A DNA stretch of 64,000 nt, taken from NCBI GenBank assembly GCA_035566895.1, contig DATMQA010000029.1, forward strand, positions 1-64,000, given 5' to 3'. Both the position numbers and the translations under genes were made by a program. The notes beneath the pieces are model-generated. The model searched no databases. It had not been told where the DNA came from and saw nothing but the letters and a program-made list of their open reading frames with translations. Shown here piece after piece: positions 1 to 8,524 of this stretch. The stretch is from DATMQA01 sp035566895. GTDB lineage: Bacteria; Verrucomicrobiota; Verrucomicrobiia; Limisphaerales; UBA8199. Position 1 is the first letter of the stretch; the number at the start of each line of letters is the position of its first letter.

Positions 1-141
1 ATGCTGGCGGAAGAGACTAGGTCTGCACTACAAGGCGTTTTTGAAACGAAATCGGCTGATTTCCACGGAAAACAATGAATTCACCTCGCGAAAATTCTCA
101 AAAACCAGGTCGAGTTGCGAAAGTCAGGTTAGCCTGGAGCA
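1..141. other. left edge, no gene seen
   Basis: I see no convincing coding region here. The open frames that enter this stretch on the plus strand run antisense to the TPR-like gene and have arginine/serine-rich shadow composition. It probably contains the 3' untranslated end of the neighbouring minus-strand gene and part of an intergenic spacer. Confidence 0.5.
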
Positions 142-1653
142 CTATCTGGACTTCTCGGAGGAGGAGTTGGTGGCGGGGGGCGAGGGAGGGGGCGGGGCGG
201 TTTCCGGGCCGAGGTCGAGTTTGGTGCGCAGGACGGCGCGCATCGCAGGAGGCAGACCATGCTGGGTATCGAGCATGCGGTTGAGCACGTCTCTTTTAAT
301 CTCCTCGATGGGGGCGACGGAGAGCGACTCGGCGCGAGCTTTGGTCTTGTCCTGGTAGGAGGCGAGGACCAGGTCGGCGAGGCGCTTGAACCCGGCGGCG
401 CGCTGCTCCTGGCCGAGGGCCATGCTGGTATAGGCTTGGGCGATCAGTCCGGCGAGAATGGCCTTGACGCGCTTTTGATCCATGCTTTCAGTGACGTCCT
501 CCTGAACGCGTTCAACCGCATAGTCGCTCAGGGTGAGATTCCTCGGATAGGAATTGGCATCAAAATCGAGCAAGGTTTGGTCGGGGTAGTTGGTGCCGAG
601 GTATTTGTACCAGAAAGCGGCCTCGGTGAGGCGGTTATCGATGTAGAGGAAATAAACGGCATCGCGCAGGAAGTTGCGATGGGCCTTGAGGATGTGGTCG
701 CGGTTTTTTTCGTCGTCGACGGCGGCCTGCTCGTAGGCAGCGCTGACTTTGGGGATGATGTCGAGGTTGGGGCCCAGGTCGGGGACTTTCGAGAACGGAT
801 TGGGAACGAGGCGACCCTGGTGAAAGCTCAACTGCATGGATTGATAAACCAGGCGGCGCAAGGTGATGAGATCGTCGGAGTTAATTTTGGTGGGATTCTC
901 CTGGGCCTTTTTGAGTCCGAGGACGGCCCAATAGATGGCGTGGGCTTCCGGGAGGCGCCATTCCAAAGGGCCGTAGCGCTGGTCGATTTCCTTCACGAGG
1001 TCGGGGTCCATCTTGTATTTTTCGACCAGCAAACGGACGCGATTGGTTTGATCCGCAGTTTGGGGATGAATCAAAGTATCAAAGTTAACGGGGCAGGTGT
1101 CGCCAAAGACCCCGGTCATTTCATCGGCCCATTGGCGCTTGTAGTACATATTGGCATCATCGAGGTTCTGGCCCATCTTGTGTTGGAAGAACCAGCCGAG
1201 TTCCCGATAGATCAGCGTCTCGTTGGGGTTGTAGCGCAGGCCGTCATCGCGCAGCAGTTCGATGCCCCGCTCGACCCAGCGCCAGCGGTCGGAGAAGTCC
1301 TTGAACTTGACGGAGATGTTGTAGGCCATGTTCCAGGCTTGCACGAGCCAGACCTGGACGAAATGCGGTTCGAGTTTGGTAATCCAATCGGCCAGTTGCG
1401 CCATTTCGAAGAACTTGTCTTCTTCCTGGAGGTCGTTGGCGCGAATCCAAAGGACGTTGGAAATCAATCCGCGAAACCCGCCCAGCGCGACGGTGGTGAA
1501 AGCAAGCACGGGCGGGGCGTTCTCCAGCGGCTGGATGCGGGTCAACCCGAGTTCCTCGCGGTCCTGATTGAGCGACTGCTGCACGAAGGAGACGCCGACC
1601 AGGAGCAGGGCAGCCAGTAGCAGGAGGGCGACCTTTTTGAATCCGGGAGTCAC
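142..1653 (-). CDS. membrane-anchored TPR-like protein of an ABC exporter operon
   Basis: About 503 residues. A hydrophobic N-terminal segment (KVALLLLAALLLVGVSF) anchors a large helical domain rich in W, Y and L with spaced motifs such as LEPHFVQVWLVQAWNMAYN, which resemble TPR-type helical pairs. The C-terminus is low-complexity proline. It is the last gene of an operon behind an ABC ATPase and an ABC-2 permease, so it is probably an accessory of that exporter (inference). The open frame extends to a GTG at 1683, but those extra ten codons are made of the ggactgt heptamer array, so I prefer the in-frame GTG at 1653. No enzymatic motif is seen and the precise role is unknown. Confidence 0.75.
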   Translation of the reverse strand: MTPGFKKVALLLLAALLLVGVSFVQQSLNQDREELGLTRIQPLENAPPVLAFTTVALGGFRGLISNVLWIRANDLQEEDKFFEMAQLADWITKLEPHFVQVWLVQAWNMAYNISVKFKDFSDRWRWVERGIELLRDDGLRYNPNETLIYRELGWFFQHKMGQNLDDANMYYKRQWADEMTGVFGDTCPVNFDTLIHPQTADQTNRVRLLVEKYKMDPDLVKEIDQRYGPLEWRLPEAHAIYWAVLGLKKAQENPTKINSDDLITLRRLVYQSMQLSFHQGRLVPNPFSKVPDLGPNLDIIPKVSAAYEQAAVDDEKNRDHILKAHRNFLRDAVYFLYIDNRLTEAAFWYKYLGTNYPDQTLLDFDANSYPRNLTLSDYAVERVQEDVTESMDQKRVKAILAGLIAQAYTSMALGQEQRAAGFKRLADLVLASYQDKTKARAESLSVAPIEEIKRDVLNRMLDTQHGLPPAMRAVLRTKLDLGPETAPPPPSPPATNSSSEKSR

Positions 1654-1663
1654 GGGGGGAGAA

Positions 1664-1779
1664 GTCCACAGTCCACAGTCCACAGTCCACGGTCCACGAT
1701 CCGAAGTTCAAAGTCCAAAGGCAGGCGTCGCGGACTGTGGACTGTGGACTGTGGACTGTGGACTGTGGACCGTGGACCG
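1664..1779. repeat. heptameric ggactgt array in two inverted blocks
   Basis: Between the TPR-like gene and the permease gene, plus-strand blocks of the 7-bp unit agtccac (about 1664-1697) and its complement ggactgt (about 1731-1779) face each other across a spacer of about 33 bp. The transcript could fold into a long imperfect hairpin. The left block reads into the 5' end of the TPR-like frame and the right block ends just inside the permease stop region. Confidence 0.85.
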
Positions 1780-1780
1780 T

Positions 1781-3166
1781 TCATTGCGTTCCCTGGGCGG
1801 TGGCCAGTTCGCGGCGAGTGAAGCCGATGATTCCGAACAAGCCGAAGGCGCCGCCGAGCAGCAGAACAATCTGCGCGAAGGCCTGGCCAAGCTGGCTCCA
1901 AGTGATGCTACGGCCGCTGCTGAGGGCATCGACCGGGCTGAAATCTTTGGCCAGGCTGACGACCTTGAGAATAGCTTTAAAGGCGGGGATGACGACCAAA
2001 TCGGCGGGGGACCAACCCTTGGTGCTCTTCTCCGAGTCGTAACCGGCGATGGTGCCTTCCGAGACAGCGTTAGCCATGGTGCCGCTGGACAGGACGATGG
2101 CGAGCATGCCCAAGGAGAAGAAGGCGGCGACGGGAAAGGACAGGAAACTGGCCGAAGCCAGGCCCAGGGCGGCCAACAGCGCCATCCAACAGAAGATGAT
2201 GCCCAATCCCCGGACGAAATTGAGGGCGAAACCACCCTCGGGATAGAGCACTTCAATGCCGTCTTCGAGGGCGAAGAGCAAAGTGGTCTCATTATAATTG
2301 AGGAACCAGATGGTCAATACGCCGTTCTCATCGAAGAGATCAGGCGGGATTTGGAATTCATGGAAGGTGTCCGGCGCCAGGCTCATCACCTCGCTGCGCC
2401 AGAGTTTGGTCTGGCGCGGGACACCGAGCTGCCAGAGGCCGAGGAATGTGCCGGTCGGGTTTTTGTCCGACGAGTTGAATTTGATGCGCAAATGCAGGGG
2501 CTGGCCGCGCAGAAAATGCCGCCTCAGACCCAGATCGATTTGCCATATGTGCGCAACTCCGGGGTCCACAAGTTGAACCTCGGCTTTGACCTGCTCGCGG
2601 ATGTTCTTACGCACCTCGGGCACGTCTGACCGGTCCACGGGAAATTGTTGCAAGCGTTTCTGCAGCCGCAGTTCGGTTTGCTCGTCGATTTCTTTATCCA
2701 AGCTGGCCGGCCTGACCGAGCCGCGGGCGACCAGCACTTCGTTGCGCAGGATCCTTTGTTGGTCAGCCGGCAGCCGGGTGGCGCGCCATTGCAGCAGAGC
2801 ATAGAGGCTGGCCCCGGACAGGGCCAGCAACGCTGCATTGAGGGACATGATGCCCAGCCATTTGCCCAGCCAGATTTGCCAGCGGGCCACGGGCTTGACG
2901 ACGACCATTTGCATCTGGCAATCCTCGATTTCGCGCGCCAACAGGCCACAGGCCAGCCACAAGGTGGAGAGTCCCAGCAATACACTGATCGTGCTGAGGG
3001 TATAGGTGAGCAGAATCTGAGTAAATCCGCGCGCGGTACCGTCGTCTTTAATCAGCAACGGCAGGCCGATGACCGAGACCAGCAACAACACAGCGACGAC
3101 GAGGAATAGCCGAAACCGGAGGGCGGCTTTCCAGGTCAGCCAGGTGATGGCGAGCAGTTGCTGCAT
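1781..3166 (-). CDS. ABC-2 type exporter permease
   Basis: 461 residues. Membrane segments lie near residues 20-40, 50-76 and 103-125. A soluble domain of roughly 180 residues follows, and then a second membrane cluster from about residue 320 to the end. This split layout is common in ABC-2/GldG-like permeases with a large extracytoplasmic domain. Near residue 77 it carries LAREIEDCQMQ...KPVARWQIWLGK, a signature also found in the other permease of this window at 11335 (LAREIRTG...KPVGRAQFLLAK). It starts 21 bp after the stop of the ABC ATPase, in the same operon. The substrate cannot be told. Confidence 0.85.
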   Translation of the reverse strand: MQQLLAITWLTWKAALRFRLFLVVAVLLLVSVIGLPLLIKDDGTARGFTQILLTYTLSTISVLLGLSTLWLACGLLAREIEDCQMQMVVVKPVARWQIWLGKWLGIMSLNAALLALSGASLYALLQWRATRLPADQQRILRNEVLVARGSVRPASLDKEIDEQTELRLQKRLQQFPVDRSDVPEVRKNIREQVKAEVQLVDPGVAHIWQIDLGLRRHFLRGQPLHLRIKFNSSDKNPTGTFLGLWQLGVPRQTKLWRSEVMSLAPDTFHEFQIPPDLFDENGVLTIWFLNYNETTLLFALEDGIEVLYPEGGFALNFVRGLGIIFCWMALLAALGLASASFLSFPVAAFFSLGMLAIVLSSGTMANAVSEGTIAGYDSEKSTKGWSPADLVVIPAFKAILKVVSLAKDFSPVDALSSGRSITWSQLGQAFAQIVLLLGGAFGLFGIIGFTRRELATAQGTQ

Positions 3167-3187
3167 GAGGTCAGGGAAGGGTTGCGC

Positions 3188-4402
3188 TCATTTACCCTTC
3201 GTCCCCAGCAACGACGTGAGTTTTTCGTTGGCTTTCTCCAATTCGGCAGGGTTTTCCGGCACCGGTGGTTTGGGGGAAGGCGCGGCGGGTTCGGTTGGCT
3301 GGCTCAGGGTGGCAAGTTTTTGTTCATCCACGGGTTGAACCGCCTCTGAGAGCGAAGGCTGGGCCGGTTGGGCGGGTTGGGGAGCGCTGAGGCGTTCAAG
3401 AAGTTGGTCGCCGGCGGGTTTTGTTTCGGCATCGCCGCGGAGGTAGGCGGCGACGGTGGCGCCGGACATGGCGCCCGAGGTTTCCGCGGCGGCTCGACGC
3501 GCCTTTTGGACCACCTCGAGAAAGTAGCTTTCGAGGTTTTGCGTGGGAGTGTCGATGCTGACCTTGTCCTGGGCGACGTCTTTACGGATGATCTCGAGCA
3601 CCCGCTCCATGGTGGGGCGGGACAGAGCCGGGGTGGTGATGCGAACCACGTCCGGGGTGGCCAGGAGTTCTTTGAGCGTTCCCATAGCCTGGATTCTGCC
3701 GCCATAATAGATCACGACCCGGTTGCAAACGTCTTCGACGTCGGAGAGCAGATGGCTGCTCAGGATGACGGTCTTGCCGCGGCGGGCAAGAGCGACAATC
3801 AAATCTTTGACTTCGCGGCAGCCGATGGGGTCGAGGCCGGAGGTCGGCTCATCGAGGATGACCAGGTCGGGGTCGTTGATCAGGGCCTGGGCCAGACCGA
3901 TGCGCCGCTGCATCCCTTTGGAGAACTCGCCGACGGCCCGCAAATGGACCTGGCCCAAGCCGACCATTTCGAGCAACTGCTCGGTGCGTTTGTGCCGGTC
4001 TCCCTTGTCGAGTTCAAAAAGATTGCCGAAGAACTGGAGGGTTTCGCGGGAGTTCAGATAACGGTAGAGATAGGATTCTTCGGGCAGGTAGCCGATGCGG
4101 GCCTTGGTGGCGACATGGCGCGGCGAATGGCCGAAGACCTCGATGTGCCCTTTGGTGGGATAGAGCAGGCCCAGGAGCAGTTTGACGGTGGTGGATTTGC
4201 CGGAGCCATTGGGGCCGAGCAAACCGAAGACTTCGCCGCGACGGACCTCGAAATCGACGTTATCGACAGCGCGGGCCTTGGGGCGGCCCCAGAAATCTTT
4301 GAAGACCTTGGTCAGGCCGCGAACGGAGACGATTACTTCGCCATTCGAAGGGGGAGTGCGGAGAGTGGAGTGTTGAGTGGGCTCAGTAAGAGTCGTGGGC
4401 AT
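3188..4402 (-). CDS. ABC transporter ATP-binding protein with long C-terminal tail
   Basis: 404 residues. The nucleotide-binding domain is complete: Walker A GPNGSGKST, signature FSKGMQRRIG, Walker B LVILDEPTSGLD and switch histidine in SSHLLSDVE. It belongs to the CcmA/DrrA-like exporter class that pairs with ABC-2 permeases, and the next gene is one. The last 120 residues are an extension rich in A, P, Q and E with no recognised fold. The first 25 residues (HSTLRTPPSN) are encoded by a degenerate heptamer array, so initiation downstream of the ATG is possible. This is the only ABC-2-type ATPase in the region and could energise both ABC-2 permeases (inference). Confidence 0.92.
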   Translation of the reverse strand: MPTTLTEPTQHSTLRTPPSNGEVIVSVRGLTKVFKDFWGRPKARAVDNVDFEVRRGEVFGLLGPNGSGKSTTVKLLLGLLYPTKGHIEVFGHSPRHVATKARIGYLPEESYLYRYLNSRETLQFFGNLFELDKGDRHKRTEQLLEMVGLGQVHLRAVGEFSKGMQRRIGLAQALINDPDLVILDEPTSGLDPIGCREVKDLIVALARRGKTVILSSHLLSDVEDVCNRVVIYYGGRIQAMGTLKELLATPDVVRITTPALSRPTMERVLEIIRKDVAQDKVSIDTPTQNLESYFLEVVQKARRAAAETSGAMSGATVAAYLRGDAETKPAGDQLLERLSAPQPAQPAQPSLSEAVQPVDEQKLATLSQPTEPAAPSPKPPVPENPAELEKANEKLTSLLGTKGK

Positions 4403-4406
4403 GCAA

Positions 4407-4531
4407 TTAATCCTGTTGCTCCGCTGCTTTACGGAAAAGGGCGGCCAAACCGGTTTTGTTCAGATGCTTATTCGCTCCTGCTCAGCGGTTGGGAGCTTCT
4501 GGATTTCGGCAATGATTTCAGAGGCGCTCAT
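4407..4531 (-). pseudogene. decayed antitoxin-like small ORF
   Basis: It starts 13 bp after the DUF2442 gene and opens with MSASEIIAEIQKLPTAEQER, a helix typical of the N-terminus of small antitoxin-like proteins. It stops after 23 codons at 4460. A one-base shift near 4470 would extend it to a stop at 4407, four bases before the ABC ATPase start, giving about 41 residues. That is still short of the 65-80 residues usual for such proteins. I read it as a degraded or truncated gene. Confidence 0.45.
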
Positions 4532-4544
4532 GGTTGGCAATTCA

Positions 4545-4829
4545 TCAAGCGATTTTCCCTTGGTAGAGATCCGCGATCGGGAAGACCAGGTCGAAATCAT
4601 TCCAGTGCAACATGCCCTCTTCGACCGTGAAGTTTTTGAACCGCTCGAAGTCCAAATAGGCCCGAATGGAAGGGTGAAGCGAACGCTTGAGAAATGGTCC
4701 AAAATCCACCGTCACCTCATGTCCATTGTCGAACCAGATGCGAAGTTTGTACGCAGCAGCATAGCATACTCTCTCGATGCGGACCACCTTTGGCATTCGC
4801 TTGGTCTTTTTTTCTTCAATCGTTATCAT
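4545..4829 (-). CDS. DUF2442 family protein
   Basis: 94 residues. The core KLRIWFDNGHEVTVDFGPFL, followed by ERFKNFTVEEGMLHW and DLVFPIADLY, matches my memory of the DUF2442 family, small beta-rich proteins often found beside DUF4160 genes in toxin-antitoxin-like pairs. Its start overlaps the stop of the DUF4160 gene by four bases (ATGA), so the two are translationally coupled. The activity is not established. The charged first ten residues are less conserved, and Met12 (MPKVVRIE) is an alternative start. Confidence 0.82.
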   Translation of the reverse strand: MITIEEKKTKRMPKVVRIERVCYAAAYKLRIWFDNGHEVTVDFGPFLKRSLHPSIRAYLDFERFKNFTVEEGMLHWNDFDLVFPIADLYQGKIA

Positions 4830-5143
4830 TTCAGTTTCCGGGTAATTGTCTCAGCTCGCACCGTTCGGTGGTGAACAAAAAACTCGACCCATTTATCAAC
4901 TATATCCCCTGCCCGCCGGGAGACAAGCAGTTCAAAGTCGGCCAGCGCTTTGCCGGTGAGAGGACGCATGCCTGCTACTCGCAAGATGCGGACCCCGGTA
5001 ATCGAGCCATTGACAATCACAAGCTCAGCCTTGCTTTCCCGGCCTTGATAAAAGCCGTGGACGTGCACGGGCTCATGGTCGTTAGCATAGAAGTAAACGC
5101 GCAGTCCGAAGTAATCATAGAGTTTAGGCATTCGAATTTCCAA
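4826..5143 (-). CDS. DUF4160 family protein
   Basis: 105 residues. The motifs MPKLYDYFGLRVYFYAND, EPVHVHGFYQGRESKAEL and LADFELLVSRRAGDIVDKWVEF are characteristic of DUF4160, a small family usually encoded next to DUF2442 and suspected to act as a toxin-antitoxin-like module. The start may be Met1 at 5143 or Met5 at 5131; family members usually begin MPKLY, which favours 5131. It lies 6 bp after the P-type ATPase stop, on the same strand. The molecular function is unknown. Confidence 0.82.
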   Translation of the reverse strand: MEIRMPKLYDYFGLRVYFYANDHEPVHVHGFYQGRESKAELVIVNGSITGVRILRVAGMRPLTGKALADFELLVSRRAGDIVDKWVEFFVHHRTVRAETITRKLK

Positions 5144-5149
5144 AACTCT

Positions 5150-7231
5150 TTACGCCGCCGCCAGTTCGGGTTTAGGTGTCAGGGCCGGCGGCGGCACGGG
5201 TTTTGGGGCGGCGGGTTCGGGGCGATAATGCTCCAACTCCTCACCTTTGCGGACCAGCCGGGCGCTGTTGAAAACGACGATGAGTGAGCCGGTGGTGTGC
5301 ATCGCGGCAGCGAGCACGGGCGGCACTTTGCCCAAGGCCGCCAGGGTGATGCCGCCGATGATGAAGACAACGCCAAACAGGAAGTTCTGGTTGATAACGC
5401 TGCGAGTGCTGCGGGAAAGTTTGACCAGGAACGGCAGCCGCCGCAGGTCGTTGTTCATCAGGGCGATGGTCGCGCTGTGGATGGCGACTTCGCTGCCGGC
5501 CGCGCCCATCGCGATGCCGATGTCACCGGCGGCCAGGGCGGGCGCGTCGTTTACGCCGTCACCGACGACCGCCACTCGGTAGCCCTTGGCTTTCACGGCC
5601 CGGACGAACTCGACCTTGTTTTGGGGCAGGCATTCGCCTTTCGCTTCTTCGCAGCCAATTTCCTGGGCGACGCGAGTGGCTACCGGCTGGCGGTCGCCGG
5701 AGATCATCGCGATGCGGCGCACGCCGTTCTCTTTCAACTCGGCCAGGGACTCGCGAGCTTCGCGGCGGGTTTGGTCCTGCAAACCGACCCAGCCGATGCA
5801 ACGGTTGTCGCGCGCGACGAAGATGAGACTCCAGCCTTCGGTTTCGTTGAGGTCCACGGATTTGATGAAATCATCCTTCACGCCATTGTCGCGGAGCCAT
5901 TGGGCGCGACCAACGAGGACGGCGGCGCCATTGACGTGGGCCTTGATGCCGCGGCCAGCGGCCTCGGAAAAATCCTTTGGCTCGATGAGGGGCACGCCCG
6001 CCTCGCCGGCGAGTTGAGCCAGGGCCTTGGCGGTCGGATGATTGCTGTATTTTTCGGCGGAGGCGGCCAAGCGCAACAGTTCGGCGGGTTTAGTGTCGCC
6101 CAACGGGGCCAGGCGGCTGACGGCGAGTTCGCCGGTGGTGAGGGTGCCGGTCTTGTCGAAAATGAAGGCATTAATTTTGGCGGCCAATTCGATATCGGCG
6201 ACATTCTTGATAAGGATACCGAGGCGAGCTGCAGCGGAGAGGGCGGCGACCATCGCGGTCGGCGTCGCCAGAATGAACGCGCAGGGACAACTGAAGATGA
6301 GAACGGAGATGACGTTGTCCAGCCGGCGCGTGAAAGCCCAGACCAAGGCAGCAATCACCAGCACCAGCGGCGTATAAAAGCTCATGTACTGGTCCACGAT
6401 TTTCATGATGGGCAGCTTGGTTTTTTCGGCCGCCAGGATCAGCTCGCGCACACGGCCCAGGGTAGTGTCCTGCCCCGCGCGGCTGACCTTGATTTCGAGC
6501 ACGCCGGTGAGGTTTTGCGTGCCGGCATAAACCTCATCGCCGGGCTTCTTGTCCACCGGCAGCGATTCGCCCGTGATCGTCGATTGGTTGAAGGAGCCCT
6601 GTCCGCTGATGATGATACCGTCGGCGGCGACGTTGTCGCCCGGCCGAACCCGGATCAGGTCGCCGACGGCCAGGTCCCTGGCGGCGACTTCTTCTTCGCC
6701 CTGGGCCGAAGAGCGCTCGGCAGCCGGGCCGGCCAGCGAGGGCACGGCGGCCAAAAATGCGCCTCCCTCTTTGGCCGGGGTCAGGATGCGGCGGGCCTTG
6801 GTAGGCGTAAGCTTGATGAGGGACTCGATCGAGGCACGGGCACCTTCGGCGGTGCGGGTCTCGATGATCTCGCCCATGAGCATGAAGAAGGCAACGATGC
6901 CGGCGGTCTTGTAATCGCTGGTGGCAAAGGCCGCCAAAACGGCAATGGCGACCAACTCGTTGATGCTGAACGTCCCGCGGTAAATGTCCTTCATCGCGGT
7001 CCAAACGATGGGGTAGCCGAGGATGACGGCGCCGAGCAAGGCGCTGACGCTGGCGACGGTGTGGCCAGGCAGACCGAAGGCCCAATCGACGATAAATGCG
7101 TTGAGGACGAAGACGACTCCGACCAGGGTTTGCCAGAGCCGCACCGGGGCGTGTTCGTGGTCGTGGCCGCAGGTGGAGCAGGACTCGTCGTGTTCGTGCT
7201 CGGTCCGACTTAAGAGAGAGGTGACTTGCAT
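5150..7231 (-). CDS. P1B-type heavy-metal-transporting ATPase
   Basis: 693 residues; an inner-membrane pump that exports a transition metal at the cost of ATP. Visible motifs are TGES at residues 220-223, the metal-site CPC at 315-317, the phosphorylation loop DKTGT at 359-363, the HP dipeptide near 398 (NHPTAKA) and GDGVNDAP in the C-terminal part. There is no HMA (GMTCxxC) domain. Instead the first 30 residues hold a short His/Cys segment (HEHDESCSTCGHDHEH). The stretch after CPC (CPCAFILATPTAMVAAL) differs from classical CopA (CPCALGLATP) and ZntA, so I do not assign the metal. About 30 extra residues rich in A, E and G lie at 153-186, before the actuator domain. Confidence 0.93.
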   Translation of the reverse strand: MQVTSLLSRTEHEHDESCSTCGHDHEHAPVRLWQTLVGVVFVLNAFIVDWAFGLPGHTVASVSALLGAVILGYPIVWTAMKDIYRGTFSINELVAIAVLAAFATSDYKTAGIVAFFMLMGEIIETRTAEGARASIESLIKLTPTKARRILTPAKEGGAFLAAVPSLAGPAAERSSAQGEEEVAARDLAVGDLIRVRPGDNVAADGIIISGQGSFNQSTITGESLPVDKKPGDEVYAGTQNLTGVLEIKVSRAGQDTTLGRVRELILAAEKTKLPIMKIVDQYMSFYTPLVLVIAALVWAFTRRLDNVISVLIFSCPCAFILATPTAMVAALSAAARLGILIKNVADIELAAKINAFIFDKTGTLTTGELAVSRLAPLGDTKPAELLRLAASAEKYSNHPTAKALAQLAGEAGVPLIEPKDFSEAAGRGIKAHVNGAAVLVGRAQWLRDNGVKDDFIKSVDLNETEGWSLIFVARDNRCIGWVGLQDQTRREARESLAELKENGVRRIAMISGDRQPVATRVAQEIGCEEAKGECLPQNKVEFVRAVKAKGYRVAVVGDGVNDAPALAAGDIGIAMGAAGSEVAIHSATIALMNNDLRRLPFLVKLSRSTRSVINQNFLFGVVFIIGGITLAALGKVPPVLAAAMHTTGSLIVVFNSARLVRKGEELEHYRPEPAAPKPVPPPALTPKPELAAA

Positions 7232-7421
7232 AGAAAATGACGGGTGACGGGTGACGGGTGACGAGAGAGTTTCGAGTTTCGGGTGATGGCTGATATTTGT
7301 TCGATCTGTTCCCCCTCACCCCGGCCCTCTCCCCTAGGGAGAGGGAGAATCATGGGCAGGGCGTCCGCAAAAGTGCGGCGTGACGGGTTATGAGCGTTCA
7401 CAAAGAACTGCCAGGAGAGTG
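7232..7421. repeat. intergenic heptamer array and CCCTCTCCC palindrome
   Basis: The 190-bp spacer between the HflK-like gene and the P-type ATPase holds tandem gacgggt units at 7239-7263. It also has a perfect palindrome at 7325-7345, with arms CCCTCTCCC and GGGAGAGGG around CTA. The palindrome resembles a very common bacterial intergenic hairpin. No promoter is obvious. Confidence 0.75.
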
Positions 7422-8522
7422 TCACGGTTTTGTTTCTTCGGTTTTGGGAGGAGGCGGGCGGTTCAGAAGGGCCCGGAACTCCTTGGGTTTGCCGTTAGCG
7501 CTTTCGGCGAGGAAGATTTTGTCCTGCACATTGGTGAGAGCCCGGCCGAGAGTTTCATTAAGGCGCTGCTGGAAGAAGAGGGCGGGGTTTTCCTGATACC
7601 TGGGCAGAATCTCGTTGAAGCGTTCGGCCTGGCTGGTGATGTCGTTGACCAGGCGGGCGCGCTCAGACTGGGCGGAATTGACGCGCGATTGAGCATCAGC
7701 ACTGGCCTGACTGGTTACCTGGTTTTGATAACTGCGCGCCGAATCGAGTTGTTTGCTGCGGCCCAACTCCGCGTTAAGCACGCTGTCGAAGGCTTCTTTC
7801 AACTGGCGCGGCGGGCGGCTTTGCACCTGGCAGCCATCGACGACGATGCCCAGATTCTGCTGTTCGACCAGGCCCTCGACTCGCTTTTGGACAGCCTCTT
7901 TGAACCGGGCGACGTCACGGCTGAGGATGTCATCGACGTGGAACTGGGCGGCGGTGTCCAGCAGAGCGCTATCCAGGGTGTTCTGGACGGCGTTGGAAGC
8001 GTTGACGAAATTGAAGACGTAGCCGACGGGATCGGCAATGTGATAGGTGAGGGTGGCCCGGGTGTGAATGATGTTGTTATCGGCGGTCAGGACATAACCA
8101 TCCACCAGCGGGTTGATGGGAGTGTTTCCAAACACAGGCGGCTCGATGCCGGCGGCTTCCTGGGCGGGGGTGATGGCGAACCAACCTACCGTCGAAGTGA
8201 CTTTTTGGATCGAGGAGATGGGGACCTTAATGTATTCATCGATGGGGTAAGGCCAGGAGAGGTGCAAACCGGGACCGAGCAAGGCGGCCTTGCCCTCGCC
8301 GACGGGTTTGCCGAGGTGAATTCTCATGGCCTGTTCCTGCGGCCCGACGATGAAGATGCCCGAGCCAAGAAAAACGAGCACCAGCACGGCCATGACGAAT
8401 TTGACGATGCCGAAGCTGCTGCGCAAGGCCTCGGAGAGGGCCTGAGACCCGGCGTCGAGCGCGGTTTCCGGCGGGGAGAGCGGCTCGCGCAAATCCTCGG
8501 GGGAATGAGGTTGGTCCGGCAT
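7422..8522 (-). CDS. HflK-like SPFH-domain membrane protein
   Basis: 366 residues. A proline-rich cytosolic N-terminus and one membrane segment (about 38-60, KFVMAVLVLVFLGSGIFIVG) precede an SPFH/prohibitin domain with the HflK-like start QEQAMRIHLGKP...GPGLHLSWPYPID. The C-terminal half is a coiled coil rich in A, Q, S and R. In other bacteria HflK and HflC form large ring assemblies around the FtsH protease. It is the fourth gene of the operon, starting 2 bp after hflC-like. No ftsH is present in the window, so the partner protease would be encoded elsewhere. Confidence 0.85.
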   Translation of the reverse strand: MPDQPHSPEDLREPLSPPETALDAGSQALSEALRSSFGIVKFVMAVLVLVFLGSGIFIVGPQEQAMRIHLGKPVGEGKAALLGPGLHLSWPYPIDEYIKVPISSIQKVTSTVGWFAITPAQEAAGIEPPVFGNTPINPLVDGYVLTADNNIIHTRATLTYHIADPVGYVFNFVNASNAVQNTLDSALLDTAAQFHVDDILSRDVARFKEAVQKRVEGLVEQQNLGIVVDGCQVQSRPPRQLKEAFDSVLNAELGRSKQLDSARSYQNQVTSQASADAQSRVNSAQSERARLVNDITSQAERFNEILPRYQENPALFFQQRLNETLGRALTNVQDKIFLAESANGKPKEFRALLNRPPPPKTEETKP

Positions 8523-8524
8523 AC

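Noticed and set aside
259..1620. 453-codon plus-strand open frame opposite the TPR-like gene
   Set aside because: It is fully antisense to a gene with clear protein character; composition (G, V, E, D-rich) is what the complement of a high-GC gene gives, and no family motif appears.
1664..1779. CRISPR-like array
   Set aside because: The repeats are contiguous 7-bp units with no spacers, and no cas genes are nearby.
3368..4630. 420-codon plus-strand open frame opposite the ABC ATPase
   Set aside because: The minus strand carries all ABC signature motifs in order; this frame has none.
5297..7213. 638-codon plus-strand open frame opposite the P-type ATPase
   Set aside because: Antisense shadow of an unmistakable ATPase gene; Gly/His/Asp-rich with no motifs.
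7325..7345. transcription terminator for the HflK-like operon
   Set aside because: The CCCTCTCCC/GGGAGAGGG palindrome has no T-run after it and resembles a very common dispersed bacterial repeat; left as a repeat only.
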